From the NCBI GenBank assembly GCA_038363925.1, contig JAQQWL010000001.1:2046001-2110000 (forward strand): a DNA stretch of 64,000 bases, read 5' to 3'. The DNA is from Apiospora phragmitis. Lineage: Eukaryota; Ascomycota; Sordariomycetes; Amphisphaeriales; Apiosporaceae. Made by a program: the position numbers and the translations under genes. Positions 22,976-36,761 of the stretch are shown in pieces. The notes under the pieces are model-generated. The model searched no databases. It had not been told where the DNA came from and saw only the letters and a program-made list of their open reading frames with translations. Every line of letters starts with the position of its first letter. The first letter of the stretch is position 1.

Positions 22976-24925
22976 TTACAACCACATCAAATTCCGGCTC
23001 TGCCGCCTCGTCTGCTGCCAAAGCGGTCGGTCGCCCCTCCGCGACGGAGTATAGGAGCTCGTGGAGGTCATAGAGCCCGAAGACCCGGGCGCGGGCGGGC
23101 GCTGCTGGTACGGCTGCAGCATGTTCGCGTTGTTGCCGCCACCACCTCCCGTTGTGCTCCCGTCGTTCATGGGATAGTTATGCATCGACGAGCTCGCCGT
23201 GAGCGGCTCCGTGTCTTCGTCGTCCTGCACGTGGCGCATCGTCGCCGGGGCGTCGCGGGACAAGTCGTCGACCTTCCGCAGCAGCCCGTTGCTGTTATTG
23301 TTGCCGTGGTGGTACATGTCGTAATTGTGCGCCCGGGTGGGACCAGTCGCTGCTGAAAGAGTGGGGGTTGTTGGAGTGGTAGGGCGTCAGGGGCGTGACG
23401 ACAGCGCCGGCACCGCTGCCGTTGTTGTTATAATTGCTGTTGTAATTGTTGTTTAGGTACTCGTTCGCGATGGGCGTCCGGGGCGCGCGGCCCTGTCCGG
23501 CGCCCGCTGCGTGCGCCGCGCTGTAGGCTAGAGGCCATCCTCCTCCTCCTCCACCGTTGGGTGTATTCGGCGACGGGCCCGAGACAGCCGAGACGGGAGC
23601 AGGCGCTCCATAACCGCCGCCATCGCCACCTGCGACATGCCTAGTGGCTGGGTGCTCGTACTGGTAGTATGGGTGGGTATGGTGGGTTGGCGGCGTAGGC
23701 TGCGGCTCTTCTTCCTCTTGCCATGTAGGCAGAGGCGCGAATGCGGCGCCATGGTTTCGCACGGGACTGGTTTGGGAATCAAAAGGTTAGCATATTGACT
23801 GTGATTGACAATGGGATTGGATTCCAAGCCGCTAACTAGGTGGCTGGCTCGAATTGCGAAACAGACGCCGAACCCGTCTTGAAACACAGAGAAACAAAAA
23901 ACTGCTCGTCGCAGATTCGCTAGGACTTCCTTTGACTTACTTCGCGTACTCGCTCGTGGGTGCCGCGACAGGAGCCGGACCTGGACCAAGCCGCCTATTT
24001 CGCCGCCGTCGCATACAGCAGAACAGTAGCGCCAACAGCGCCGCTAAGAAGGCCAGACCCCCGATGGTTCCCCCACAATGGCGCCGGTGCGGTTGTACCC
24101 TGGGCCTTGCTGCGCTGATGTCGGAGGGGCAGCTGGCGAGGAGTTGGCCGTGTCGGCTGGGGTGTGGGAAGAGGTCGGCGTGCCCGACGAGCTCCCTGAA
24201 GTTGTTGATGTTGCCGAGCTCGAGGAGGCTTGCGAAGAGCTTGAAGTTGACGCTGCACTAGTAGACGAAGATGATGATGATGATGAGGCGGATTGCGACG
24301 ACGACGTCCGGGAAGTGGATTGTGAAAACGAGCTCGCCGGCTTCGTGAGCGCAATCGAAGTCTGCACCAGGGGCAGAGTGGGCTTGCCGCTGGCTCCCGT
24401 TTGCACGGACGTCGCCAGGTCGGAAGCCGTCCCGCAGCCGTACTGGAAGAAGCCGCTAGGAAACGAGTTCTTATAGCACACATTCGACCCCGTGCAGGTG
24501 TAAACGTAGGGGTTCAACTCCGTCTGGGGCCCGCTGTTCTGGTCCACGCAGCCGGTGAAGACGCCGGTCGTGCAGCTGCCGCTGTTCGGACAGCACCCCA
24601 TCACCTTGTTCGCCTCGTCCAGCACGCAGTGCGACCCGGCCGAGCACGTCGCCGGCAGCCCGGAGTCGCCGCCCAGATACCCGCAGATCGTGTTGTCGGC
24701 CTGTCGTCGGAGCAGCTCCAAGGGCGACATCAGCGGGGCCGCCGTGGGCAGCGGCGGCCACATAACCACGTTCAGTTCATGGGGCTCGATCGTCTTGGTC
24801 TGTCGTGGGAGTAGGGCGTGCCCGTCCGCCAATTCCCCCAGCACGGTCGAGAGCAAGAATACGGCCGCGGCGGGCGGCAGGCGGAGGAACATGTCGCGGG
24901 ATATTGGAGTTGTCGGGAGAGCCAT
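22976..24925 (-). CDS. Cys-rich, Ser-rich single-pass membrane protein
   Basis: Minus strand, exons 23941-24925 and 22976-23766 with an intron at 23767-23940 (branch gctaac). The protein begins with a signal-like helix (FLRLPPAAAVFLLSTVLGEL). A Cys-rich outer domain follows (TICGYLGGDSGLPATCSAGS ... CCPNSGSCTTGVFTGC ... YGCG), then a long Ser/Thr stalk, a transmembrane helix (GGLAFLAALLALLFCC), a basic stop (MRRRRNRR) and a Pro/Asn/Gly-rich tail. This is the layout of fungal wall-stress-sensor-like proteins, but the outer domain is not a WSC domain and I do not name a family. One base is missing in the C run at 24070-24074 (plus strand), exactly before the membrane helix, and another shift is needed near 23330. 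Role at the cell surface is inferred from layout only. Confidence 0.75.
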
Positions 24926-27900
24926 GGCTCGCTATACGCCCGAGGACATCGGATGGGAGAGATTCCGGGTCTGAAGCTACGAGGGTTCGGATTTCGTAGG
25001 ATGAAAGTCGCATCAAAAGAGTAAAGAGGCAACAAGACGAAGTCGAACGACGGGGATGAGTGGCACTTTAACTATGAGGACACACAAGGCCTCGGCACTG
25101 ACTACAAAAGAGGCAAACACCGCCAAGTGATCCGTAACGTTTGGATCAACTTGCATATACGCAAAAGGTAACCAAGGATCAGACGGCAAAAAGGGCCCAG
25201 GCTGTGTAGTTGCGGTATGGGAGCAGGCTGTTACCTGCAGCAGATTTGGTTTTTCTGGCGTCCGAATCAAGAGCAACCTTCATGTTGCTGTGCTGACTAC
25301 ATGCCCTCATCCTTCATGTTCGTCATAAATAACACCTTGGCGAAGGCAGCTGGGTCCGGTGTGCTGTTCCTGTGTTGTTTCCTACAAGGGTCTGAGCTCA
25401 AAAGAGGGCTGCCTTGGTCCCGGTATCGTCAGATCTGATCCATTATCCAATCCTTGCGGCATGGAAATAGTAGGTGAGGTAACCGCATGGTGGAGATTCT
25501 GGATTTAGACGAGCCAATACACAGTAAGTCAGTTGCGGCAGTGAACGGACGGGTTTGTTGGCTTCGCCACCCGTGTCACTAAAACATTTTCAAAGGTTGA
25601 CGTTAGCGCACGCAGCATCGTATTGGGGAGAGTTGGAACACCCACCCATCCCGCCCGCTAGAGACACCCACCACCCGGGCACCACGCCAAGTAACGCTGA
25701 CCTGGCCACTGGCCACCAAGCACCCAAGGGCCGATAGGTGTAAAGTTGGCTCACCTGCATCGCTCCCCTGCTGGCTGGGAATAAGGAAGGCGGGGTGCGC
25801 GAGGGGGATACGACGAATCAGACATAGCCTCCACCAATCTCTAGCTCGGCTGTTTCTATTTTCATCTCAGCCTGCTGGTGACATTAATTGGTGACTGCGG
25901 GCTGTGCACAAGGCCGTTGGCGCTATTGGCTATGTCGGATTCCAGACGAGACTTTTCTCTTGCTTTCCCAAGACCTTCGAAGGATTGCATTCTAGATAGT
26001 GGTAAAGATGCCGAAAAACACGATCGAAGTTGTGTGTCCCTGCAGTAGCATTAAAATCGCAGCAGTGCAGGGCAAGCTTTGAGCGGTGTCCAAGGCCGAA
26101 AGCAACAGGTGAGCTGAGAAAAGTATGTATGCACTTCGACGTCCCCAACATGAATCGTGGGGGCGACATAGCTTCATCGCCAATGTACATACTGAGGCCA
26201 GCCAACTGTACGCCAGTTGGCCAGGTAAGGTGGAAAAACCAGTATCAAATTGGTTCCAGAATTCCTGTCAAATTGGCGGCATTGTGCTAAGCGAAGTATT
26301 GGGAATTGGGAAGCAAACTCGTGGAGTCGAGGAGGGAGCTTTCTCGTAACCCTTGTCGTGACTCCATTGCGGTACCGTACCGAGCATACATACTCATGCT
26401 TGGCGGGCCTATTCCTCCCCTCATGCTCCCAAGATCTTCATCTCTAGGAGTATCCAAAGGAATGGCGAATGATGATAAGATGTGTGTGTATACATAGTAT
26501 GCGCCCGATGTCGTAACATTAAAGTTGTATTTCCCCATCGAGTCATTTTCATGGGAATGCGATCCTGGACAGAGTTGCCAATTGGCTTTCGGGTGCGACG
26601 ATCATTTGGCGCTCCACAGATTTGCACGGCGGTCCGGGCCCTCTCCGAATCCACGTGCTACTTATCCCAGAGGTGAGGTAGAGAGATAGCGGTAAGTTCC
26701 TGGAATCCTTCTTGAGCTAAAATGCCATTTTCATCGTGAGTCCCGTGATTCGATTGAGAAAGTATTCGAGTTTTACGACGAATGTTGAGCAATGTTGGGA
26801 TGTCGTAGCTAGTAGGCAAGCAGGGCCAGCACTAACACTAACACTACTGCCATCAGCCTGGGCACGATTCAAATCGTGTATCCAAGGCCGTCGCATACAT
26901 TGCCAAAGTGATAGATGGGGCGTGTTTGCTTGAAGTTTGCCTCCCTTGCTGGCCTCAAGCAAGCAGCTTGTGGTGAAGTATGGTCTGGAAGAAGCTGTTC
27001 AGCCACAATCATGGCGCCACCTAATAAGCCCAAAGCCGGGCAGTAATCAGCCCAGCACGGCCACCGCGACTCTGATTCAAGACATCCATCTGCTCTACAT
27101 GCGCCAATCTTATTAGTAGCAGATGCTCTCTCGTCTGAGTCTCGACCTTCTCCTTCGGGCCTTGACCAAAGCTGAGAAGTCGCTCTCGCCGAAGAACGTG
27201 ATCTAAATTTTCATATGGGGCAGATCAGGAAGGCCCTTCTTGTCGGCTCTCTTGGGTCGTGCTTGGTAGTCACTTACATACCTAGGTACACAAGCGAGCG
27301 ACCGAGGCCTGAGCGAAAGGCATCCACTATATTTTGACGAAGGACTGCGAGGAAAATAGTCTGAAATAAGGTTTGGCTAGCAGAGAAAGGCAGGCCGGAT
27401 ATGAGAAACGAAACGCGCTCCGCACTCTCCGCCTATCCTACCCGCTGTTCAGGGTGACATTTGCTGCTTTGCTGCTTCGCGCAGCTGAACCCGTAAAGGT
27501 TGGCACAAACAAGGATATGTAGCCGGTTGGTGAATTTTTCTTTTCTGAGTCCTCTTCCGAGGGATGGCAGGCCTGAAGCCACGGAATCCAGACCCCCTGA
27601 CCAACATCGGCTACGTGTTGTGTTGAATTGTCTAGCCTACCAAGATCTCTCATTTAAGCAAACAAGATCGAAGCAAACATGGTCTAGTCATATCGCACAC
27701 GATAGATTCGATCTTGATAGAGAGATCTGTTCTGCTGGTATTTGATAGTGTCTGCCTGGAGGCAGGCTAGGCCTGAACAATCACCAATAGGACACTTTTA
27801 AGTAAGCAGCCGCAGCAAGTTAAACTCTTAAAGTTGAGAATAGGCACCGGGTCTGTAGCTTGCTTGCCCTGAAAGCTTACAGGAACTCTCTGGGTCGGGT

Positions 27901-29288
27901 TAGCAAGAAAGTAAGGGGAGTGACCTGGCACCCAGCTACTGAGTCTCCCTAACTTGAAGAAACGGCCATGTTCTGCAGGTGGGCATCTATATACATCCAA
28001 CATGAACGGCTCGGAGCACATGTCACTCCACGTACCTAACTAGGGGCACGAATGGATGGAGTATATTACATATAAAATACTGCATGGCATACTCTCGGGC
28101 GCTGCTCCATCCCATCCCACCTATGAGCTGTCAACCTGATGGATCCGGAGAGCAACCCGCGAAGCAAGCTATCAGACGCCGTCGAATCTAGTTTTGACAA
28201 GACCCAATACCTTGGGTCTCACTGGACCATTTCGGCAGGTGAAACGGCGACGTGGAAAGCCGGAGCCGAATCTAAGTAAAATCTTGCACACGTTTCGTAA
28301 GTAAGTAGTGGTAAGTAGGCAGGTACGCTTTCCTGAGACCAGATGCAATGTCATATGTATTCCTTCCATGATTCCATCAATGTCATGACGCTAGCAGCAA
28401 TATTGATGTGCTTGAGTAGGAGATGCATCAGACCCTTACATAGAGTCTCCTTGGCTAAGTCGCATTGATTGACATTGATGAATGCTAACAAACAACAGTG
28501 TAGCGAATAGCATGACCAGCATGCACAATGACGATCAGCCACGCTGCCCAGCTCCTGTGAGCTATAACCAAAGGCGTCACGGCAACCTATAGTTCTCACG
28601 TGGATAGGGACTCCGATAGGCAGCTGTCACGAAATAGCGGCGCCGAATACTTGATTTGGAGAGGGGTGCAAAGTCAAAGCTCAAAGCTCAAACGCCCAAC
28701 CCAGGAAGAAACCACCTTAGCCCAGCTTGCGTCGTTGGTCTGGACCGCTATCTCGATCATTAGTCTTCGTTAGGTCCGGCAAATGGTCCCCAACACGGCC
28801 TTAGTTTCTCGGCGCAAGGGCCGTAGTCCATCCAGCTGTCGTGATGGGAATGTGAAGTGAAGATCAGCAACCTCGCCTAAATGGGCTCCAGAACCCCCCC
28901 CCCCCCCCACAAGTAGCGGCCGCGTTGAAGGATTTATCAATAGAAACAGCTAATACCAGGTACGTATGTAAGTAGGTATATATGTAGTGTTTGCCTAGTA
29001 CCTACCTAATTTACTTATTTCATCCATCCTGATTGCTGCGGAGTCATACGTGGGATAACCCAGACCCCTCCTGGCATAACCAACTTACCTGACCTGATAA
29101 ATCCAGCATCCTTCCTACCCAGGAGGTGCCAACATATCCTACAGAAGTTTCCAGTGACGGCTCCTTCCCGTTACCGAAGACAGATTACAACAACAATACC
29201 TACTGCCCCAAATCTTCCACCCGAGGCTAGAACACGTCCATCGAAGTACTTTGTCCAGTGCGTGAAGGCACACTTCGACGTTGTAGCC
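24926..29288. other. About 4.3 kb without a recognisable gene
   Basis: Only short frames without motifs are present. A run of 15 C lies at 28894-28908. The last few hundred bases are likely promoter of the ankyrin gene. Confidence 0.5.
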
Positions 29289-32200
29289 ATGGCTTCGATC
29301 AAAAGTGAGGCTGTACTCAGCCATTGTCACAAGGTGAGACCCGAATATCCAACGATGACGATATTGGACGACCTAGAAGCTGATCCTATCTATCGCAAGG
29401 CCACAGTCTTGGGCAATAAGATCGCCATTCACATGCTCGACTTTCTCAGCACAGTCAAGGCTCATCCTTACGGTTTCGTGGAGTTGGCCAACGAGTTCTT
29501 GGACCTCTGCCGGATCATGTGGGCACTGGAAGGTGGGCTCACGGAATGCACACGGACGAACCAACAGTTTCCGGCCGAGATGATCCAAGAGATGGACAAG
29601 AAGTTCAAGTCGACCTATACGGATTTCCAGCACCTCGACCAATGGGTTGGCCGCTTCCTCGAGTACGAGAAACGCGGAACCATGGGCAAGATCCAGCGGG
29701 GTTGGCGCAACATGTTTGCGGACAACGATGTCGGTAAGATGAGAGAAAGCATTGGAAGGGCGAGAGAGTCCTTGAGGATGAGTTCCCTGGTCTTTCAATG
29801 GTCTCTAGGTGACTCCCAGATCGATGACTCTTTCGGAATGGGCTACACAGGCCTCGCCGCCGCCCTCGAACGACTGCAGAGGGGCCGATCAGTGACCGGA
29901 ATTACCAACTCAAGACGCTTGAGCCGCACCTTACCCAAGTAGAGGAGCTGTCGCCGATGTCGTCAGTCTTTCCTCTTCCTCCGGTCCTCGAAATCGGCAG
30001 AGGTTCCTCGCCAAATATTTCACCCTTTGATGTGATCCGAGATGATAACAGTTACCAACGTAAACTCTCGTTCTCTCATCGCGCACCGTCAGTCTCCAAG
30101 TCGGTCTCCAACCATACAAGCTCGTCGGTGTCAGACAGAGAGCGCGTTTTCTCACAAGCTGAAAGTTTCGACAGAAGGGGCAGACAGGATGCTTTTGGCT
30201 TGAGTGGTATTATTGATATTGAGACGACCATTGGCGACTACGAGTCATCTGACTCTGGCCCTATCAAATTTACTCGGGTCACAGCAGACCCCGTCAAGAT
30301 GCCTCGTTGGAGCCCAAGGAATTCTACCGGCTCAAGCACCCCGGCCCTCAAGTCGGCTCTGGTTTCAGCCATCCAGGACAGGAACAGCAAGCTTGTCGAG
30401 CAGCTTCTTGATCGCGGTGTCCCGCCTGACACTGGACCCGGGAGCCACGCTCTGAAAGAAGCTGTTCTGCGGCACGACCTCGAATCGGTGCGTCTCTTAT
30501 TGGTCTTTGGAGCCGATCGTAAGTATCCCCTTGGTGTTTGAAGTGTTCATACTAATTAGACTTTAGCAAACTCAGCCGATAGAGATGGCACCACTCCCTT
30601 GTTTGCGGCTGTGGAAGAGTCCTTCATCGATGGTGCGTGTTTGCTACTAAAGTACGGCGCAGACGTAAGCACACAATATATTCCTTCGACCTTCGGGACT
30701 CGCGACTAACTTTTCATGGCAGGCCAACCTCGCCGCTGGTGTGGGCCTTGAGACGCCTCTTGGACTGTCTGTCGTCGAGGATAAGTTTAGCTTCACGAAG
30801 CTGCTGCTGACTTATGGAGGAGACTCCAAACACGTTATGAGTGATGGCGACACCATTTTGATCAAGACGATTACCAAAGTACGGCCAATCAGATTCATTA
30901 AGCTCATGTTAGCTTATGAAGCAGATGGTAAGTTTCACCAATTCCTACCTCATCCTCCTTCCCATCGTCAAACTCCGCGGCGTACTAACATGGAGATGTA
31001 GCGAACGCCAAGAACAGGGAAGGGAAGACACCTCTTTTGAGGCAATCACAACAAGCCGGGCCGATATTGTGGCGGAGCTGTTGGATGCAGGAGCCAACCC
31101 CAACCTACCTGGACCAAAGCACATGCTGTGGCCCGCGATACATCATACACCTTGCCTGAGGCTGCTGCTTGCGAGGGGTGCCGACCCTAAGAAGGCCCCT
31201 GGAGTCAGTACGTATTCCCCCATCACATCAAGGTTCCTGACTCCCCTATTGTGGGCGTACTCATCTTAGATGTCTCGTGATGGCTAACACATCGTCTACA
31301 GTGGAGCTGGCGGCTTCGATTAATAACATCGAATCAGTACGATGTCTGCTCAAAGCCGGTGTTGACCCTAACGCAAAGAAGGATGGCGTCTACACGCCAT
31401 TGTGCACTTCCATCCGAGACAATCGTGCCGACATCTTCCACCTTTTGCTGGAAAATGGCGCCGACCCTAATGTCCCAGCTTCAGAATATCCCGCATTCAA
31501 ATGTGTTACTCACTACCGCCCCCAGTACCTGGCTCCTCTGGTGAAAGCGGGCGCCGACCTTCACTCGCCGCGAGGAATCTTGGAGACGGCCGTTCAGAGT
31601 AATAACGCAGAGGCACTGGACTGGCTGTTGAATGCTGGAGTTTCTCCAAACGACAAAGTGCCCAAGACCGGAGCAACGGCTCTGACGACGGCCATCCGAG
31701 AGAATCGACCAGAGCTGGTTGACCTACTACTAAGCCGTGGTGCTGACCGTAAGTTCCGGGCCCCTTACCCCTTAAAAGACTGATGACTGATTCTTTGGAT
31801 AGCCAACGTGAGAGGCCAGGACTGGCCCGTGTGCATGGCCGTCAAGCAACCACAAATCTTGAAGAGACTCCTACCTGCATTGGCCGAGCCCAGAGCCTTC
31901 AAAGGTGTGATGGAATTGGCAGTGGTAGCAAACCAGTTGGAGAGTGTCAAACTCTTGCTGCAGGCAGGAGTGAGCGTAGAGGATCGCAACGGTGGTGTCT
32001 TCTCCCCGCTCACCACGGCCATCCGTGAACGACGCAAGGACATCGTGCGCTTCCTTCTCGAGGAGGCCGATGCAGATGTGAATGCACCTGGCGAGCATCT
32101 TCCGATCGTGAAAGCGCTACGACGTTACGAAGACGGCGATACCGAGATCATCGAGATGCTCCTGGCCAGCGGAGCCGACCCGAACAAGATCTATCGTGGT

Positions 32201-32383
32201 CATTCCGCCTTTATCCAGACAGTGGAGAACGGTGACGCGCATATACTTCAACTTCTTGTCGACAAATGCGGCGTTGATCTGAATGCCAAAGATGATAGCG
32301 ACATGACCATTCTGGAGATCGCTGGGCGCCGTGGTTGGGAGGAAGGAAGCGAGATCTTGATGAATGGCAAGAAAGCTCGTTAG
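29289..32383 (+). CDS. Ankyrin-repeat protein with helical N-terminal domain
   Basis: Exons 29289-30518, 30567-30664, 30723-30927, 31002-31207, 31302-31748 and 31803-32383, about 922 residues after two single-base corrections. The ATG at 29289 has a good context (gccatgg). The first 200 residues are helical (DDLEADPIYRKATVLGNKIA, FVELANEFLDLCRIMWALEG) and resemble the helical N-terminal domain found in many fungal NLR-like and ankyrin proteins. A Ser-rich linker follows, then at least ten ankyrin repeats (KLVEQLLDRGVPPD, GTTPLFAAVEE, LLLENGADPN, LLNAGVSPN, LLLASGADPN). All introns fall near the GAD-PN turns of repeats. Frame changes lie in the G run at 29881-29884 and the T run at 31035-31038; the flanking repeats fit the consensus when each run is one base longer. 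The binding partner is unknown. Confidence 0.85.
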
Positions 32384-33332
32384 GGTACGGAATCGTCGCG
32401 GCGTTGTTGTTGCCGTTATATTTCAAGGCGTTTTATTTGTTTTATGATACACCCTTCAAGCGAAGACGTTTCTTATGTCAGTCAGCTTTCCATTCTTTGC
32501 CCCCGCATTTCTATTCCCGAACGAACAAAATGCACGATAGGAGATATGAGACATCGATGTGCTCGGGGCATATCCGTGTACGAGCAGTAGATGATGAATG
32601 AGAGATTCTCAATTAGATAGCTAGGGTAATCAATCATTTGATTGAAATAAATGATGCAAGATGTAATTGGGGCCTTGGATATTCCGAATCACGAGCAAAT
32701 GGCCCCTGTCAGCATGCCGTCGGATGTCAGCTCCCAACCCCCAACATCAGGCCAACCCTGCATGATCGGGTAGTACAAGCCCTGCATAAGCGGCTGCAGG
32801 AAATGCGCCTGGTCAAGCCACAGTAATTTTAACAGGACAATCCAAGAAGAAGGTGGGATGCCTTGCGTAAAGATGCATGACCCCCTTCCTTAGCATACTG
32901 GTTTACGCAGGCATAGATAGGCATCCTCCACCGTAGCAACAAGTGACATTGTGTGGTCGATTGAAGTTTGGTCATCTGGCGTGATTCAAAACGACGATCG
33001 CAGAGTGTGACGAGAGATAGCGGGGTCCCCACGCCGTCGCACAGCCCAAAACCCGAGTCAGTGGGTTGGGATTGGCTTGGGATGGCATGAAAAAGATAGG
33101 CCAAACAAGCTTTACCTGTATCTGTCTAGCCCAGATAACGGCTTAATGCACGGGCCCTGTGGTCCGCTTCAAACGCCTTGGATATCTTCAAAAACTCAAA
33201 GACCCCTGATGGGGGAAGCAACATCAACAACATCTACCAACAGGGCTTTGGTCTTGTTAAAAGATTCGGATCTTTCCAGTTGTCCCTGGTGCTCCTTCAA
33301 ACTCGGAAAACTCGCACTGATCCGATATCAAG
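32384..33332. other. Intergenic stretch
   Basis: 3' UTR of the ankyrin gene and promoter of the channel gene. No gene or RNA is recognised. Confidence 0.5.
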
Positions 33333-35852
33333 ATGCCCATCCGTGTCAAGATGCGGCCCATGTCCCAAGGTGATCGGGCACCTTCACCTCATTGGGACAA
33401 TGGCCAATACGACTCCGATCTGCCCGACATTGCCTACGAGGACCAATTCCGGGAAGTAGTCAAGAAACTGTCGCTGTACGGTTCATTCTGCCGCATACTG
33501 ATGTGTGTTTGCAACTGACCAAGTGTGCCTGCCCAGTTACATTGCCGACGTTATCTCACGTCCCCAGCACTTTCGAGCAGCTTCGGACTACGTCCAATGG
33601 TGACTGTCTCGTACCCTGGTCGATCACTTGAGTACAAACGTGACAAATCCTTCCATTGTGAATGCCCTCTTGTAAGTTGAGCCGGTCGCCTGTTCTGTTT
33701 TGTGACGATGACCTTATCATCGATATATCTATACGTGGGGCCAACGCTGCCAAGCATTCACCCCTCATGACCTTGGTGGATGCTGAAGCTGCATATATCG
33801 CTAACCACGTCTCCGTCTCAAGAGCCTTACGTTGGCACTATGGCACGCAGAATGACGGAAGGGGACTGGGTGAAGCTCGTGCGAACGCTTGCGAGATCGT
33901 GGCATGGCGCTTCTTGATGCGCTTATCGGAGCGCGAAGCCGTCGAGTACTGTCTGTACGAGATACCCGATCTTAGTGAGAGCTGCAGCTCCCCCCATCAA
34001 GGGGATTGTGCCGACCAGGGCGAGAGCAATGAGAGGACGGCCCTTCTCGGGGACAGCAGCGGCCACCAATTGCCGCGGTCGCGCCGCCACTCCGAGCATC
34101 AGGATTCAAGTTCTGGGAAAATGGGCTCCCACAAGCGGAGTCAACTGCTCCAGTCCATCTCCAAACTCACCATGAGCTTCACCGGCGGTTCTGACAGCGA
34201 GGACGATTCGGACGGTGACGACCCGACCGACTCCTTCGTCCACTTGAACGCTCTAGAGATTGCCGCCGTGGCGGACGCCAAGAGGTTCCTCAGCCAGCAC
34301 GTGGTGCAGAAAATCATCACCGGCATCTGGGACGGCGACATCATCTTCTGGGACCGCCTCTCGGTGCACTCGATCAAGAAGCCGAGGTTCTACAACCCCC
34401 ACACGGCCGACCCGTTCTGCCGTCTCCGTGTTCCCAAGTACCTAAAAGCCTTCGAGGTCATGTTTTTTGCCGCCTTTATGTGCATCTTTTACGCCGTCTG
34501 CATTGACCAAAGTCTCCACAAGGTGACACACATGGAAGTCATGCTCTACATATGGTTCGCGGCCTTCTTCTACGACGAGGTTAGCGAGTATCTAGATGCG
34601 GGATCGATATTCTATGCCGCGGACGTATGGAACATGTTTGATATGATTATGATAGCTATCGGGATTTGCTTTGCGGTATTGAGTAAGATATCCTTTGTTA
34701 ATCCTGAATGCCCATGGTCATCCACTAAACTCATTTCGCAGGATTCGTGGGCCTCTACAACGACGATCCGGTACTGATCGCCATTGCATTCGATGTTCTG
34801 TCCTTGGAGGCCCTCTTCATGGTGCCCAGGATCTGCTCTATCCTGAGCCTGAGCCCGTATTGGGGCACGCTCATTCCTTGTCTTAAGGCGATGGGAATGG
34901 ACTTCTTGAAGTTCATGGTGCTCGTCGCCATCATCTACTGCGATTCCTCACAACATTTCTCCCTCGTCGGACGGGAACTGTACACCTTCAAGCATATGGC
35001 GATGATCGTGACCAAGATCTTCTTTGGTTCGAGCTACGTCGGATTCGACATCATGAAGGATATTGACCCAATCTTTGGTGCGTTCACGGCTCGACCCTTT
35101 CCATTGAAGATTCAACGCGTGATGGCTTACCATTTCATTTTTCCTGCAGGACCTCCCCTGATGTTCATTTTCGTGACACTCAGTTCGATCCTCCTGATGG
35201 GCTCCCTCACTGGTATGCTCAGCAATAGCTTCTCCAGGGTCATCTCCCACGCCAAGGAAGAGTACCTCTACGTCTATAGTGTTTACGTCCTTGAGGCCTC
35301 GACCAGTAATCGGCTAACGCACTTCTACCGTGAGTTTGATACATCCACCCATTACAGAGGCTATCAAATGGTTAACTCCTGGGTACAGCACCGTTCAACT
35401 TGATTGCCTTTTGCATATTCCGGCCGCTTCGACTCTTTCTGCCCTCAACCGACAAGTTTCGACAGGCCCGAATCGTCCTTCTCAAGGCGACCCATTCCCC
35501 GATCGTGGGGGCCATCATGCTTTACGAGTGGACCACCGGCAAGACGGCGCCGAAGGATGGCTTCGGCTCGTTCCGTGGGCCACGGCAGAGCTCCATCAAG
35601 CGGTCGCCCGCGCCCCCTTTGATGACTGACCGGATAGGGCGTCCTCGCCTTCATTCGCCGGTCCCTACGAGCATCCACCAGCCGTCGCGCGTATCCAAAA
35701 CGAGGCAGCGGCAAGCGGAAGACGATACGACCGACACACCCACGGACGTCGAAGTCCGCATCGCGGAGCTTTCGAGCAAGATTGACCGGCTTACCGCCAT
35801 GGTCGCCGGGCTGCAATCGGGGGCTGCTGGAGATGATACCGTGCGACAGTAG
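33333..35852 (+). CDS. YVC1-like TRP-type cation channel
   Basis: Resembles fungal TRPY/Yvc1-like channels, which release Ca2+ from the vacuole or act at other membranes. Soluble N-terminus: EDQFREVVKKLSLYIADVIS across an intron at 33476-33536, then TFEQLRTTSNGD. Several hydrophobic helices follow (KAFEVMFFAAFMCIFYAVCI, VMLYIWFAAFF, MFDMIMIAIGICFAVL, FLKFMVLVAIIYC), a pore-like segment (VTKIFFGSSYVGFDIM ... GPPLMFIFVTLSSILLMG), the family-typical KEEYLYVYSVYVLEASTSNR, then HFYPPFNLIAF across an intron. The C-terminus ends in a short coiled coil. Introns also lie at 34683-34741, 35078-35149 and 35330-35388. Frame changes are needed in the C runs at 33562-33565 and 33614-33616, and the joint near 33672-33754 is unresolved. 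DSSQHF near 34950 reads better as FLTTF in the neighbouring frame, which would need two compensating indels. Confidence 0.82.
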
Positions 35853-36761
35853 GTTACGGAGGGTTTTATCTTGGTTTGACCGGCTAGATATGTATGGTGG
35901 TGTATACAGCCTCGTGTGTGTGCTTTATAGGTTGTGTCAGGCAATATTATATGGCAAGGAAGGTTGGAATCCTGAAACTAGGCAGCGTCCGCGACCTTTG
36001 AAGGCACTTTTTGTTTCGTAGTGACTGCGTGCTTGCTTCCGGCATAAGGTGATAAGTCGCGCGCACCGCCCGAGCAGTAGATCGTACAGCTTGTCGCGCC
36101 TGGCAGGCAACCGGTTTCCAGGACGTAAGAAAGGACAGAAGCTTGTAGAGCATTTCTACCCCCAAGTTAGCATGGCAGCTGGTTTCGAATATCATTTTGG
36201 CGTGATCAAAGTAGCCTAAGTACTTCGCGCTTGGTAGATGGAAATTCTTAGGCGACTGAACGGATGTCAGCCTGTTCCGTGGTAAGGCGTCGAAACAGTT
36301 GCGTGTATATCAGGAAGCAGAGCAGAGATGATTGAAACATCAGTCCACGTTGGTCAATGCTAAACACTCATCTGTATGGTACATGGTTGGGGTAACTTGA
36401 TACATAAATCATCTAGCTACCGCCTCTCAATTCGTCGTAAGCCTTAAGGCACAACTATAAAATCATGGCATACATGGCTGCAAGGTTCCTCATTGCTGTT
36501 GGTCATCATGAGCTAGGCCTTGATCAGTTCGTAGTACCCCCCGCCGTATGAGCGGCAAATAACTCCGAGCCGACTCTTGGCATTCCGCCGACGGACTGGT
36601 CTTCCACTCTGCTGTTACGCTATTTATACCTGTGATAGACCCGTTGTAGTCCAGGCGTTCCTCGAGCGCTTCGTCCAGTGATGATGCGACGGAATCCATA
36701 ATGCTCTCTAACTCGAGGTGCAATCGAGGCATGGGGTTGCAGCCGTCGTGCGATAAGCAAC
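35853..36761. other. Intergenic stretch between converging genes
   Basis: Shared 3' region of the channel and the BTB gene. No gene seen. Confidence 0.5.
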
